Part shown: positions 1 through 8,647 of the stretch, piece after piece
How the letters are laid out: each line of letters opens with the position of its first letter
How positions within the stretch are numbered: the stretch's first letter is position 1
Made by a program: the position numbers and the translations under genes
NCBI GenBank assembly: GCA_947629625.1
Contig: CANRES010000004.1
Location: forward strand, 1-48,007
Direction of reading: 5' to 3'
Length of the DNA: 48,007 bases
From: an uncultured Clostridia bacterium
GTDB taxonomy: Bacteria; Bacillota; Clostridia; TANB77; CAG-508
The notes under the pieces: generated by a model
Seen by the model: the letters and a program-made list of their open reading frames with translations, nothing else
Databases searched by the model: none
What the model was told of the DNA's origin: nothing

Positions 1-1
1 A

Positions 2-1120
2 GATTGTAAAGAATGTAAAACAAGACATAGAGCAGATAAATTAATAGAAGAATGGATGCATGAACATAACTGCGAAGAAATAGTTGACGGATGGCCAGAC
101 GAAAAAATGATAAACTATATAAAAGAAAACAATATTGTATGTCCTAATTGTGGAAAATTAAACTTCACAGATATTAGAAAATTCAATTTAATGTTTAAAA
201 CATTTCAAGGGGTTACAGAAGACTCAAAAGCAGAAATATATTTAAGACCAGAAACAGCACAAGGAATATTTGTAAACTTTAAAAATGTTATGAGAACAAC
301 AAGAAAAAAATTACCAATGGGAATTGCCCAAATTGGTAAAGCATTTAGAAATGAAATAACACCAGGAAACTTTACATTTAGAACACGTGAATTTGAACAA
401 ATGGAATTAGAATTTTTCTGTAAACCAGGAACAGACTTAGAATGGTTTGAATATTGGAGAAATTATTGTAAAAATTGGTTAATAAATTTAGGAATGAAAG
501 AAGAAAATATTAGATTAAGAGACCATAGTAAAGAAGAATTAGTATTTTATAGTAAAGCAACAACAGACATAGAATTTGCATTTCCATTTGGATGGGGAGA
601 ATTATGGGGAATAGCAGATAGAACAAATTATGATTTATCAAGACATATGGAAGTATCAAAAGAAGACTTTTCATACCTAGAAGAAGAAACAGGAGAAAAA
701 TATATACCATATTGTATAGAGCCATCTTTGGGAGCAGATAGAGTTGTATTAGCATTTCTTTGTAATGCTTATGACGAAGAAGAAATTGCCGAAGGAGATG
801 TAAGAACAGTATTACATTTACATCCTGCACTTGCACCATTTAAAGCAGCAATTTTACCACTATCTAAAAAATTAAGTGAAAAAGCAGAAGAAGTTTATCA
901 AAACTTATCAAAAGAATTTATGTGTGATTATGATGAAGCAGGTTCAATAGGAAAAAGATATAGAAGACAAGACGAAATTGGAACACCATATTGCATAACA
1001 ATAGATTTCGATACATTAGAAGATAATTCTGTAACAATTAGAGATAGAGATACAATGGAGCAAGTAAGAGTAAAAATAGACGAAATTAAAGAGTGGATAA
1101 ATGAAAAAATAAAATTTTAA
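2..1120 (+). CDS. glyQS: Glycine--tRNA ligase, dimeric class II type (5' end outside window)
   Basis: Charges tRNA-Gly with glycine in the cytoplasm. The reading frame is open from base 2 and encodes [18 protein letters not shown] before the first in-frame ATG at 56, so that ATG is internal and the gene begins upstream of the window. Class II motif 2 is visible as [20 protein letters not shown], and motif 3 as [14 protein letters not shown]. The last roughly 100 residues ([17 protein letters not shown] onward) form the anticodon-binding domain. This single-chain architecture is the alpha2 form used by many clostridia rather than the GlyQ/GlyS tetramer. The stop is 14 bp before thrS, which has its own AGGAGG, so the two synthetase genes are probably co-transcribed. 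Confidence 0.95.
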   Translation, partial: DCKECKTRHRADKLIEEWMHEHNCEEIVDGWPDEKMINYIKENNIVCPNCGKLNFTDIRKFNLMFKTFQGVTEDSKAEIYLRPETAQGIFVNFKNVMRTTRKKLPMGIAQIGKAFRNEITPGNFTFRTREFEQMELEFFCKPGTDLEWFEYWRNYCKNWLINLGMKEENIRLRDHSKEELVFYSKATTDIEFAFPFGWGELWGIADRTNYDLSRHMEVSKEDFSYLEEETGEKYIPYCIEPSLGADRVVLAFLCNAYDEEEIAEGDVRTVLHLHPALAPFKAAILPLSKKLSEKAEEVYQNLSKEFMCDYDEAGSIGKRYRRQDEIGTPYCITIDFDTLEDNSVTIRDRDTMEQVRVKIDEIKEWINEKIKF

Positions 1121-1134
1121 TTAGGAGGAAAACT

Positions 1135-3054
1135 ATGATAAAAATAACATTAAAAGATGGTTCAAATATGGAGGTTGAACAAGGAACAACAATATTAGAA
1201 GTAGCAAAAAAAATAAGTGAAGGACTAGCAAGAATGGCAACATGTGGAAAAGTAAATGGAGAAGTTCAAGATTTAAGATATAAATTAGAAGAAGACTGTG
1301 AATTAACAATAGAAACATTTGAAAGCAGTTTAGAAGGAAAAAAAGCATATTGGCACACAAGTTCACACATATTAGCACAAGCAGTAAAAAGACTATTTCC
1401 AAATACAAAATTTGCAATAGGACCTGCAATAGATGAAGGATTTTACTACGATTTTGATGTAGAAAAACCATTCTCAGAAGAAGACAAAACAAAAATAGAA
1501 GAAGAAATGAAAAAAATAATAAAAGAAAACATAGAAATAGAAAAATTTGTACTTCCAAAAGAAGAAGCAATAAAATTAATGGAAGGACAAATATATAAAC
1601 AAGAATTAATAAGAGAATTACCAGAAAATGAAGAAATATCCTTCTATAAACAAGGAGATTTTACAGACTTATGTGCAGGACCACACTTAGAAAATACAGG
1701 AAAAATAAAAACAATAAAAATATTATCATCATCAGGAGCATATTGGAGAGGTAGCGAAAAAAATAAAATGCTACAAAGAATTTATGCAATATCATTTCCA
1801 AAAGCAAGTGAGTTAGAAGAATATTTAGCAAAATTAGAAGATGCAAAAAATAGAGACCATAGAAAAATAGGAAAAGAACTAGAATTATTTATGACACATG
1901 AATTAGTAGGATCAGGACTACCAATGTATTTACCAAATGGAGCAACAGTTAGAAGATTATTAGAAAGATATATTCAAGATAAAGAAATAGCATTAGGTTA
2001 TAAACATGTATATACACCATCAATGGCAAATGTACAATTATACAAAACAAGTGGACATTGGGACCATTATAAAGAAGATATGTTTCCTGTTATGAAAATG
2101 GAAAATGAAGAAATAGTATTAAGACCAATGAACTGTCCACATCACATGTTGATATATAAAAACAAAATGCATTCATATAGAGATTTACCAATTAGAATAG
2201 GAGAATTAGCACACGATTTTAGATATGAAGCAAGTGGAAGTGTATGTGGATTAGAGAGAGTTCGTGAAATGTGTCAAAATGATGCACATTTATTTGTAAG
2301 ACCAGACCAAATAAAAGAAGAATTTAGAAAAGTTGTAAACTTAATTCTTTCAGTATATAAAGATTTTGGATTTAAAGATTACACATTTAGATTATCATTA
2401 AGAGATAAAGAAAATAAAGAAAAATACTTTGATAATGACGAAATGTGGGAAAAAGCAGAAAGTCAATTAAGAGAGATTTTGAAAGAATTAAACTTAAACT
2501 TCTATGAAGCAGAAGGAGAAGCAGCATTTTATGGACCAAAACTAGATGTTCAAATAAAAACAGCAATAGGACATGATATAACAATATCAACATGTCAATT
2601 AGACTTTTTATTACCAGAAAGATTTGAACTAGAATATATAGGAGAAGATGGCAAACCACATAGACCAGTAGTAATTCATAGAGCAATATTAGGAACATTA
2701 GATAGATTTATATCATTCTTAATAGAAGAAACAAAAGGAGCATTTCCATTATGGTTATCTCCTATACAAGTAAGAATATTACCAATAGCAGATAAATTTA
2801 TAGATTATGCAAAAACAGTTGTAGAAAAATTAGAAAGTAAAGGTATTAGAGTAGAACTAGACGATAGAAATGAAAAAATAGGATATAAAATACGTGAAGC
2901 ACAACTTCAAAAAATACCATATATGTTAATAGTTGGAGAAAAAGAACAAGAAACAAATTCTGTAAGTGTACGTTCAAGAGAACAAGGAGATATAGGTGCA
3001 GTAGAAGTAGAAAAATTTATTAGAGAAATTGAAGAAAAATTAAATAATAAATAA
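1135..3054 (+). CDS. thrS: Threonine--tRNA ligase
   Basis: 639 aa, full family length. The order is an N-terminal TGS domain (about 1-60), the SAD editing domain (HTSSHILAQAVKRLFP near 75-90), the class II catalytic core and the C-terminal anticodon-binding domain. The three zinc ligands that read the threonine hydroxyl are present: Cys334 (MNCPHHML), His385 (DAHLF) and His515 (VVIHRAILGTLDR). The start is the ATG preceded by TTAGGAGGAAA. The gene follows the glycyl-tRNA synthetase gene by 14 bp, leaving no room for a T-box leader directly in front of thrS. An intrinsic terminator follows the stop. Confidence 0.98.
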   Translation: MIKITLKDGSNMEVEQGTTILEVAKKISEGLARMATCGKVNGEVQDLRYKLEEDCELTIETFESSLEGKKAYWHTSSHILAQAVKRLFPNTKFAIGPAIDEGFYYDFDVEKPFSEEDKTKIEEEMKKIIKENIEIEKFVLPKEEAIKLMEGQIYKQELIRELPENEEISFYKQGDFTDLCAGPHLENTGKIKTIKILSSSGAYWRGSEKNKMLQRIYAISFPKASELEEYLAKLEDAKNRDHRKIGKELELFMTHELVGSGLPMYLPNGATVRRLLERYIQDKEIALGYKHVYTPSMANVQLYKTSGHWDHYKEDMFPVMKMENEEIVLRPMNCPHHMLIYKNKMHSYRDLPIRIGELAHDFRYEASGSVCGLERVREMCQNDAHLFVRPDQIKEEFRKVVNLILSVYKDFGFKDYTFRLSLRDKENKEKYFDNDEMWEKAESQLREILKELNLNFYEAEGEAAFYGPKLDVQIKTAIGHDITISTCQLDFLLPERFELEYIGEDGKPHRPVVIHRAILGTLDRFISFLIEETKGAFPLWLSPIQVRILPIADKFIDYAKTVVEKLESKGIRVELDDRNEKIGYKIREAQLQKIPYMLIVGEKEQETNSVSVRSREQGDIGAVEVEKFIREIEEKLNNK

Positions 3055-3076
3055 TGGTTAAAATAAAAATTAAATA

Positions 3077-3118
3077 AAAAAGCAATATAATTAACAAAAA
3101 ATTATATTGCTTTTTAGT
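3077..3118 (+). terminator. Intrinsic terminator after thrS
   Basis: A perfect 14-bp stem (AAAAAGCAATATAA, 3077-3090, with TTATATTGCTTTTT, 3102-3115) closes an 11-nt loop and ends in a run of T. It closes the synthetase pair. Confidence 0.85.
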
Positions 3119-3181
3119 TATATAATTATAAAAAAATAATATAAATATAAAGAAACTTAACAATAAAAAGAGAGGTTTTTT

Positions 3182-3904
3182 ATGTTTATATTTAGGAAAA
3201 AAAGATTAATAACTTTGTTATCATTAGTTTGTTTAGTAATATTAAGTTGTTCAGTAACAATTAATAAAAATGAAATAGAAGAAAACACAGTAGAAACAGT
3301 ATCACTACCTGTTACAAACAAAGTAATAGTAATAGATGCAGGGCATGGAACACCAGATGAAGGGGCACAAAATGAAAATGGACTTACAGAAGCGGCAATA
3401 AATTTAAAAATTGCATTAAAATTACAAAACCTATTAGAACAAAGTGGTTGTACAGTTATATTAACAAGGTCAGACGAAAATGCAATATATAATGCAGAAA
3501 GTAACACAATAAAACAAATGAAAGTATCAGATATTAAAAATAGAGTAAAAATAGGAAATGAATCCTCAGCAGATATTTTTGTATCTATTCATCTAAATAA
3601 AATACCACAATCCCAATATTATGGGTGGCAAACTTTTTATAAAAATGGAAACGAAAAAAGTGTAAGTTTAGCAACAAATATTCAAGATGGATTAAATGAA
3701 GCAATTAATAGAGAAAATAAAAGAGTACCACTTAAAATTTCTGGAATATATATTGTTGACCATGTTGAAATACCACTTGCCATCGTAGAATGTGGATTTT
3801 TATCTAATAGAGAAGAAGCAGAATTATTACAACAAGAAGAATATCAAGATAAACTTGCTTGGGGAATTTATAATGGCATAAGTAATTATTTCTACACTAA
3901 TTAA
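3182..3904 (+). CDS. cwlD: N-acetylmuramoyl-L-alanine amidase, CwlD-like (Amidase_3)
   Basis: 240 aa. A hydrophobic N-terminal segment (about residues 8-22) acts as signal or anchor; the ILSC at 20-23 could be an imperfect lipobox. The Amidase_3 zinc-hydrolase domain fills the rest: His54 (DAGHG), Glu70 (GLTEA) and His137 (SIHLN) are the expected zinc ligands, and Glu203 (IVECGFLSN) is the catalytic glutamate. In spore formers CwlD strips stem peptides from cortex peptidoglycan so that muramic-delta-lactam can form, acting outside the membrane. Length, lack of extra binding domains and position directly before sigG favour CwlD over a vegetative autolysin. The start is set by AGAGAGG 8 nt upstream of ATG. 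Confidence 0.85.
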   Translation: MFIFRKKRLITLLSLVCLVILSCSVTINKNEIEENTVETVSLPVTNKVIVIDAGHGTPDEGAQNENGLTEAAINLKIALKLQNLLEQSGCTVILTRSDENAIYNAESNTIKQMKVSDIKNRVKIGNESSADIFVSIHLNKIPQSQYYGWQTFYKNGNEKSVSLATNIQDGLNEAINRENKRVPLKISGIYIVDHVEIPLAIVECGFLSNREEAELLQQEEYQDKLAWGIYNGISNYFYTN

Positions 3905-3959
3905 TAATTTACAAGTATAAATTAAGTATATAAATTCAAAAGATACAAACACAAATGAA

Positions 3960-3987
3960 GTATAAAAAAACCAAATTTGGAAATACT
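3960..3987 (+). promoter_or_regulatory. Candidate sigma-F-type (forespore) promoter of sigG
   Basis: GTATA (3960-3964) and GGAAATACT (3979-3987) are separated by 14 bp. This resembles the sigma-F pattern GYATA ... GGnnAnAnT known from Bacillus. In spore formers sigG is switched on by sigma-F in the forespore, so position and motif agree, but the match was judged by eye in AT-rich DNA. Confidence 0.4.
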
Positions 3988-4022
3988 TTTAATTAAGTAA
4001 ATTACCAAAGGAGGTTTTTTAT

Positions 4023-4796
4023 TTGATAAAGAAGGTAGAAATATGTGGAGTAAACACATCAAAATTACCAGTTCTTTCAAATGAAGAAAAAAACGAACTA
4101 TTTATCAAAATAAAAAATGGTGATGAAGAAGCAAGAACAACATTTATAAACGGAAATTTAAGATTAGTATTAAGTGTAATACAAAGGTTTTCAGATAGGG
4201 GAGAAAATGCAGACGATTTATTTCAAGTAGGTTGTATAGGTTTAATAAAATCAATAGATAATTTTGATTTATCACAAGGAGTTCAATTTTCAACTTATGC
4301 AGTACCAATGATAATTGGAGAAATTAGAAGATATTTACGAGATAATAACTCAATAAGAGTAAGTAGGTCAATAAGAGACTTAGCATATAAGGCATTGCAG
4401 TCAAAAGAAAAATTAACAAAAGAAACAGGAAAAGAACCTACAATAGAAGAAATATCAAAAGACCTACAAGTACCAAAAGAAGATGTAATATTAAGTTTTG
4501 ATGCAATACAAGACCCTATATCACTACAAGAACCAATATATAAAGACGGAACAGAAAATATGTATGTAATAGACCAAATAAGAGATACAAAAAATACAGA
4601 CGAAAAATGGACAGACGATTTAACAATTTCACAAGCAATGAAAAAATTAAATGATAGAGAAAAAGTTATAATAACAAAAAGATTTTTTGATGGAAGAACA
4701 CAAATGGAAGTAGCAGAAGAAATAGGCATTTCACAGGCTCAAGTTTCAAGATTAGAAAAAAATGCAATAAGCCGAATAAAAAAATTATATAAATAA
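4023..4796 (+). CDS. sigG: RNA polymerase sporulation sigma factor sigma-G
   Basis: 257 aa, the usual length. It directs late forespore transcription by RNA polymerase. The N-terminus KVEICGVNTSKLPVLSNEE is the diagnostic sigma-G signature (it carries anti-sigma contacts in Bacillus). Region 2 reads NGNLRLVLSVIQRF ... DDLFQVGCIGLIKSIDNFD and FSTYAVPMIIGEIRRYLRD. The region 4 helix-turn-helix is EVAEEIGISQAQVSRLEKNA. The start is TTG at 4023, because AAAGGAGG lies 7-13 nt upstream and the conserved N-terminus begins there. Unlike Bacillus, spoIIGA and sigE are not adjacent; cwlD precedes and a terminator follows. Confidence 0.96.
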   Translation: MIKKVEICGVNTSKLPVLSNEEKNELFIKIKNGDEEARTTFINGNLRLVLSVIQRFSDRGENADDLFQVGCIGLIKSIDNFDLSQGVQFSTYAVPMIIGEIRRYLRDNNSIRVSRSIRDLAYKALQSKEKLTKETGKEPTIEEISKDLQVPKEDVILSFDAIQDPISLQEPIYKDGTENMYVIDQIRDTKNTDEKWTDDLTISQAMKKLNDREKVIITKRFFDGRTQMEVAEEIGISQAQVSRLEKNAISRIKKLYK

Positions 4797-4834
4797 GCAA
4801 TAGAAAAAATTTTTATTTCTATTGCTTTTATTTT
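4795..4834 (+). terminator. Intrinsic terminator after sigG
   Basis: A 12-bp stem (AAGCAATAGAAA, 4795-4806, with TTTCTATTGCTT, 4816-4827) is followed by a T-rich tract. The stem begins within the sigG stop codon. Confidence 0.8.
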
Positions 4835-4849
4835 ATTTTTTGATATAAT
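4822..4849 (+). promoter_or_regulatory. Candidate sigma-A promoter upstream of murE
   Basis: TTGCTT (4822-4827), a 16-bp spacer and TATAAT (4844-4849), with TGA just before the -10 (extended -10). It overlaps the right arm of the sigG terminator, an economical arrangement, but the -35 is only a partial match. Confidence 0.4.
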
Positions 4850-4943
4850 ATTTAATGAAAAAATATTAGTTATATAATACAGATTAAATAAATATATTTA
4901 TAATATATACAACCATAAAGAAAAAAGAAAGGAAAAGATATTT

Positions 4944-6416
4944 ATGGAGTTAAAAAGAATATTAGGAGGCTTAGAAAATTTAAAAGCAAGAGGAAATTTA
5001 GATGTAGATATAACCAACATTAGTAGTGATTCAAGAGAAATAAAAGAAAATGGAATGTTTATAGCAATAAAAGGATATGAAACAGACGGACATAATTACA
5101 TAGATTCTGCTATACAAAATGGAGCAAAAGTTGTAATGGTAGAAGAAGGAATAGATATAAAAACACTAAACATTCCAAAAGAAATTACACTAATTGTAAG
5201 TACAAATACAAGATACGCATTAGCAATATGTGGTTGTAATTTTTATGGGGAACCATCAACTAAATTTAAACTTATAGGAGTTACAGGAACAAAAGGAAAA
5301 ACAACAACAACATATATGATTAAATCTATCTTAGAAAAACAAGGAAAAAAAGTAGGTTTAATAGGAACAATAGCAACATATATAGGAGATAAAAAAATAG
5401 AAGATTCAGATAGAACAACACCAGAAAGTATAAAATTACAAAAAATATTTGCAGATATGGTAAAAGCAAAAGTAGATGTAGTAGTAATGGAAGTATCTTC
5501 ACAAAGCTTAAAATTAGACAGAGTAGCAGGATGCGATTTCGATATAGGAGTATTTACAAACTTTTCAGAAGACCATATTAGCGAAAAAGAACATCCAAAT
5601 ATGCAAGATTACTTTGAATCTAAAATAAAATTATTTAGTATGTGTAAAACAGCATTTGTAAATGTTGACGATATATATGGCCTAAAAATTTCAAAATTAA
5701 ATAATGGATGTGAAATGCACACTTACGGAATAGATAATTTTGCAGAAGTATTAGCAAAAGATATTACAATTACAAATTCATTTGTAGATTTCAAAGTAAA
5801 AATAAATGGAAAAAATGAAAGAATAAAAGTAGGAATACCAGGTAGATTTAGTGTATATAACTCATTAGCTGCAATATGTGTTGCTTTAAAATTAGGAGCA
5901 AGTACAGAAAGCATAAAAGAAGCATTATTAGAAGTTAGAGTTCCGGGAAGAAGTGAATTAATAGATAACAAAAAAGAATTAGTAATAATGATAGACTATG
6001 CACATTCACCTGAAAGCCTAGAAAATATTTTATCAGCAGTAAAATCATATACAAAAGGAAAAGTAATATCACTATTTGGTTGTGGAGGAGATAGAGATAA
6101 AACAAAAAGACCAATAATGGGAGAAATATCAGGAAGAATAGCAGATTACACTATAATAACATCAGATAATCCAAGAACTGAGAATCCAGACGAAATAGTT
6201 AATGAAATAGAACAAGGAATAAAAAAGACAAACGGAAAATATATTTGTATAGTAGATAGAATAGAAGCAATAAAACACGCAATATCAATTGCAACAAAAA
6301 GAGATATAATAGTTCTTGCAGGAAAAGGACACGAGCCATATCAAGAAATAAATCATATTAAACATCCTTTTGATGAAAGAATAATAGTTAAAGAAATTAT
6401 AGACGAAATGAAATAA
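4944..6416 (+). CDS. murE: UDP-MurNAc-L-alanyl-D-glutamate--2,6-diaminopimelate ligase MurE
   Basis: 490 aa. This cytoplasmic ATP-dependent ligase adds the third residue of the peptidoglycan stem peptide. The N-terminal domain has the SSDSREI uridine-binding motif (28-34), the central domain the P-loop GTKGKTT (115-121), and the C-terminal domain the DNPR motif (408-411), which marks specificity for meso-diaminopimelate rather than lysine. GCGGDRDKTKRP is also conserved. It is the first gene of a partial division/cell-wall cluster, 17 bp ahead of mraY; neither spoVD/pbpB before it nor murF after it is present here. Confidence 0.96.
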   Translation: MELKRILGGLENLKARGNLDVDITNISSDSREIKENGMFIAIKGYETDGHNYIDSAIQNGAKVVMVEEGIDIKTLNIPKEITLIVSTNTRYALAICGCNFYGEPSTKFKLIGVTGTKGKTTTTYMIKSILEKQGKKVGLIGTIATYIGDKKIEDSDRTTPESIKLQKIFADMVKAKVDVVVMEVSSQSLKLDRVAGCDFDIGVFTNFSEDHISEKEHPNMQDYFESKIKLFSMCKTAFVNVDDIYGLKISKLNNGCEMHTYGIDNFAEVLAKDITITNSFVDFKVKINGKNERIKVGIPGRFSVYNSLAAICVALKLGASTESIKEALLEVRVPGRSELIDNKKELVIMIDYAHSPESLENILSAVKSYTKGKVISLFGCGGDRDKTKRPIMGEISGRIADYTIITSDNPRTENPDEIVNEIEQGIKKTNGKYICIVDRIEAIKHAISIATKRDIIVLAGKGHEPYQEINHIKHPFDERIIVKEIIDEMK

Positions 6417-6433
6417 AGAAAAGAGGTACATAA

Positions 6434-7411
6434 GTGGAATTTCAAATAAAAATATTATTATTATCTTTTGTTGCAACAACTGCATTAGGAATAATAATTA
6501 TACCAATATTAAGAAGGCTGAAAGTAGGTCAAATTGAAAGAGATGATGGTCCAGAATCACATTTGAAAAAACAAGGAACTCCTACAATGGGAGGAATAAT
6601 AGTAATTTTAGCAACTGCAATTTTAACTGCAACTGCTTATGGCTATTATATAGGAGATGAGCCAGAAGTAGCAAATAAACTATTACCAATATTATTAATA
6701 TCAGCAGGTTTTGGATTAGTAGGTTTAGTTGATGATATAAAAAAATTAATATTAAAAAATACAGATGGATTAAAACCAGCATACAAAATGATAGGATTAC
6801 TTATTATATCAGTAATATATGTATTGTATTTAGTATACTTTTTAAAAATAGATACATATACATATATACCAATTTTAAAAACATATATAAATTTGTGGTT
6901 ACCAATATATATATTATTTAATATATTTGTAATTTTAGGAACAACAAATGCAGTAAATTTAACAGATGGGGTAGATGGATTAGCAACAAGTGTATCAGTA
7001 ATTATAATTGCATGCCTAACTGTAATTGGAATTATATATGATGTTAAAGAAGTTGCAGTATTTGGAAGTATTGTTACAGGAACATGTCTAGGCTTTTTAA
7101 TATTTAACTTACATCCTGCCAAAGTATTTATGGGAGATACAGGCTCATTACTATTAGGAGGAGTTATTGCAGGAATGTCTATATACTTAAAAATGCCATT
7201 ATTACTACTAATAATAGCAATAATACCAATAGCAGAAACAATATCTGTAATAATTCAAGTAGTATACTTTAAGAAAACAGGAAATAGAGTATTCAAAATG
7301 GCCCCATTGCATCATCATTATGAATTATCTGGCTGGAATGAAAATAAAGTTGTATCAATATTTAGTATAATAACCTTAATATTTTGTGTAATAGGATTAT
7401 ACGTTATTTAA
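6434..7411 (+). CDS. mraY: Phospho-MurNAc-pentapeptide transferase MraY
   Basis: 325 aa, polytopic membrane enzyme that makes lipid I from UDP-MurNAc-pentapeptide and undecaprenyl phosphate. Conserved cytoplasmic motifs are DDGPESHLKKQGTPTMGG (37-54), Asp100-Asp101, NLTDGVDG (175-182), the metal and nucleotide-binding MGDTGS (233-238), and the HHH of APLHHHYE (293-295). Start is GTG at 6434, with AAGAGGT upstream and the usual N-terminal hydrophobic helix directly after it. It lies between murE and ftsW/spoVE. Confidence 0.97.
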   Translation: MEFQIKILLLSFVATTALGIIIIPILRRLKVGQIERDDGPESHLKKQGTPTMGGIIVILATAILTATAYGYYIGDEPEVANKLLPILLISAGFGLVGLVDDIKKLILKNTDGLKPAYKMIGLLIISVIYVLYLVYFLKIDTYTYIPILKTYINLWLPIYILFNIFVILGTTNAVNLTDGVDGLATSVSVIIIACLTVIGIIYDVKEVAVFGSIVTGTCLGFLIFNLHPAKVFMGDTGSLLLGGVIAGMSIYLKMPLLLLIIAIIPIAETISVIIQVVYFKKTGNRVFKMAPLHHHYELSGWNENKVVSIFSIITLIFCVIGLYVI

Positions 7412-7437
7412 AAAAATCAAAAGAGAGGAGCATATAA

Positions 7438-8586
7438 ATGCCAAAAAAGAAAAAAGAAAATAAATTTTCAAGTTTTATAGATAAACCATTTGACTTTATT
7501 TTATTTATAGTTATCCTATTGTTATTATCAATAGGAATAATAATGGTATTATCAGCAAGTGCTCCATCTGCATTAGCAGAAACGGGAAATAGTTATTCTT
7601 ATGTTACAACACAAGCGGTAAGTGCAGTATTAGGAATAATATTAATGTTAGTTATATCAAAAATAGATTATAGATTTTATAAAAAGTTTTATAAAATATT
7701 ATATTGGGTATCAATAGGTTTACTTGCAATAGTTTTAATACCGGGAGTTGGTTACGCAGCAAATGGTGCTTTAAGATGGATAGATTTAGGTTTTACAACT
7801 ATACAACCATCAGAAATAGTAAAAATTGCTTTAATAATATTTTATGCAGCATTCTTAACAAATAATAAAGACAAATTATCAAAATGGAAAACAGGATTTT
7901 TAATACCACTTCTAATCTTAGTACCTATAATTTTAGAATTAGTTTTAATACAAGACCATTTAAGTGCTACATTAGTTATAGTTGCAATTATTTCAATAAT
8001 GATGCTAATTGCAGGAACAAAATTGAGACATTTTATTATAACAGGTCTACCAATAGCGGCTGTTGGAGTTATTGGATTAATATTACTTGCAAAATATGCA
8101 GATATAGGTGGATTTAGACTTGCAAGATTAACTGCATTTTTAGACCCATGGCAAGACCCAACAAATACAGGATGGCAGATAATAAATAGTTTATATGCAA
8201 TAGGGTCAGGAGGTTTATTTGGTTTAGGTTTAGGAAATAGTAAACAAAAATATTTATATATACCAGAGCCACAAAACGACTTTATATTCTCAGTATTTGC
8301 AGAAGAATTAGGATTTTTAGGATGTGTAGTAGTAATATTACTATTTGCAATATTTATTTGGAGAGGAATATTAATATCAATGAAAGCACCAGATATGTTT
8401 GGAAGTCTTGTTGCAATTGGAATAACATCACTTGTGGGAATTCAAGCAATTATAAATATAGCAGTTGTAACATCGTCAATACCAAATACAGGAATGCCTC
8501 TGCCGTTTTTTAGTTATGGTGGTACGGCTCTGTTAATACTATTATGTGCAATGCGGAATTTTATTAAATATTTCTCGTGCAAGTAA
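7438..8586 (+). CDS. ftsW: SEDS lipid II polymerase, FtsW/SpoVE family (C-terminus shifted)
   Basis: 382 aa, about ten membrane segments. SEDS proteins polymerise lipid II together with a class B penicillin-binding protein: FtsW at the septum, SpoVE in the spore cortex. Family motifs are SASAPSALAETG in the first external loop, NGALRWIDLGFTTIQPSEIVKI, and IPNTGMPLPFFSYGGTALL. Its place between mraY and murG fits spoVE/ftsW of the Bacillus cluster. The last codons read CAMRNFIKYFSCK, whereas removing one base at about 8554 restores CAMGILLNISRASKKI with a stop at 8594-8596, the family-typical ending. FtsW and SpoVE cannot be told apart by eye. Confidence 0.9.
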   Translation: MPKKKKENKFSSFIDKPFDFILFIVILLLLSIGIIMVLSASAPSALAETGNSYSYVTTQAVSAVLGIILMLVISKIDYRFYKKFYKILYWVSIGLLAIVLIPGVGYAANGALRWIDLGFTTIQPSEIVKIALIIFYAAFLTNNKDKLSKWKTGFLIPLLILVPIILELVLIQDHLSATLVIVAIISIMMLIAGTKLRHFIITGLPIAAVGVIGLILLAKYADIGGFRLARLTAFLDPWQDPTNTGWQIINSLYAIGSGGLFGLGLGNSKQKYLYIPEPQNDFIFSVFAEELGFLGCVVVILLFAIFIWRGILISMKAPDMFGSLVAIGITSLVGIQAIINIAVVTSSIPNTGMPLPFFSYGGTALLILLCAMRNFIKYFSCK

Positions 8587-8647
8587 AAAAATATAAAAGA
8601 AAATTTTTATTAAAGAGTAAATTAAATTACTCGAATGGAGGTTTTTT

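Noticed and set aside
56-58. ATG at 56 as start of the glycyl-tRNA synthetase
   Set aside because: The frame is open further upstream with conserved GlyRS residues, so the gene is cut by the window edge.
510-839. Minus-strand open frames inside glyQS, thrS, ileS and others
   Set aside because: They are Leu/Phe/Tyr-rich shadows of A-rich coding strands, with no ribosome sites and full overlap with well-identified genes.
1121-1134. T-box leader in front of thrS
   Set aside because: The gap is only 14 bp, enough for a ribosome site and no more.
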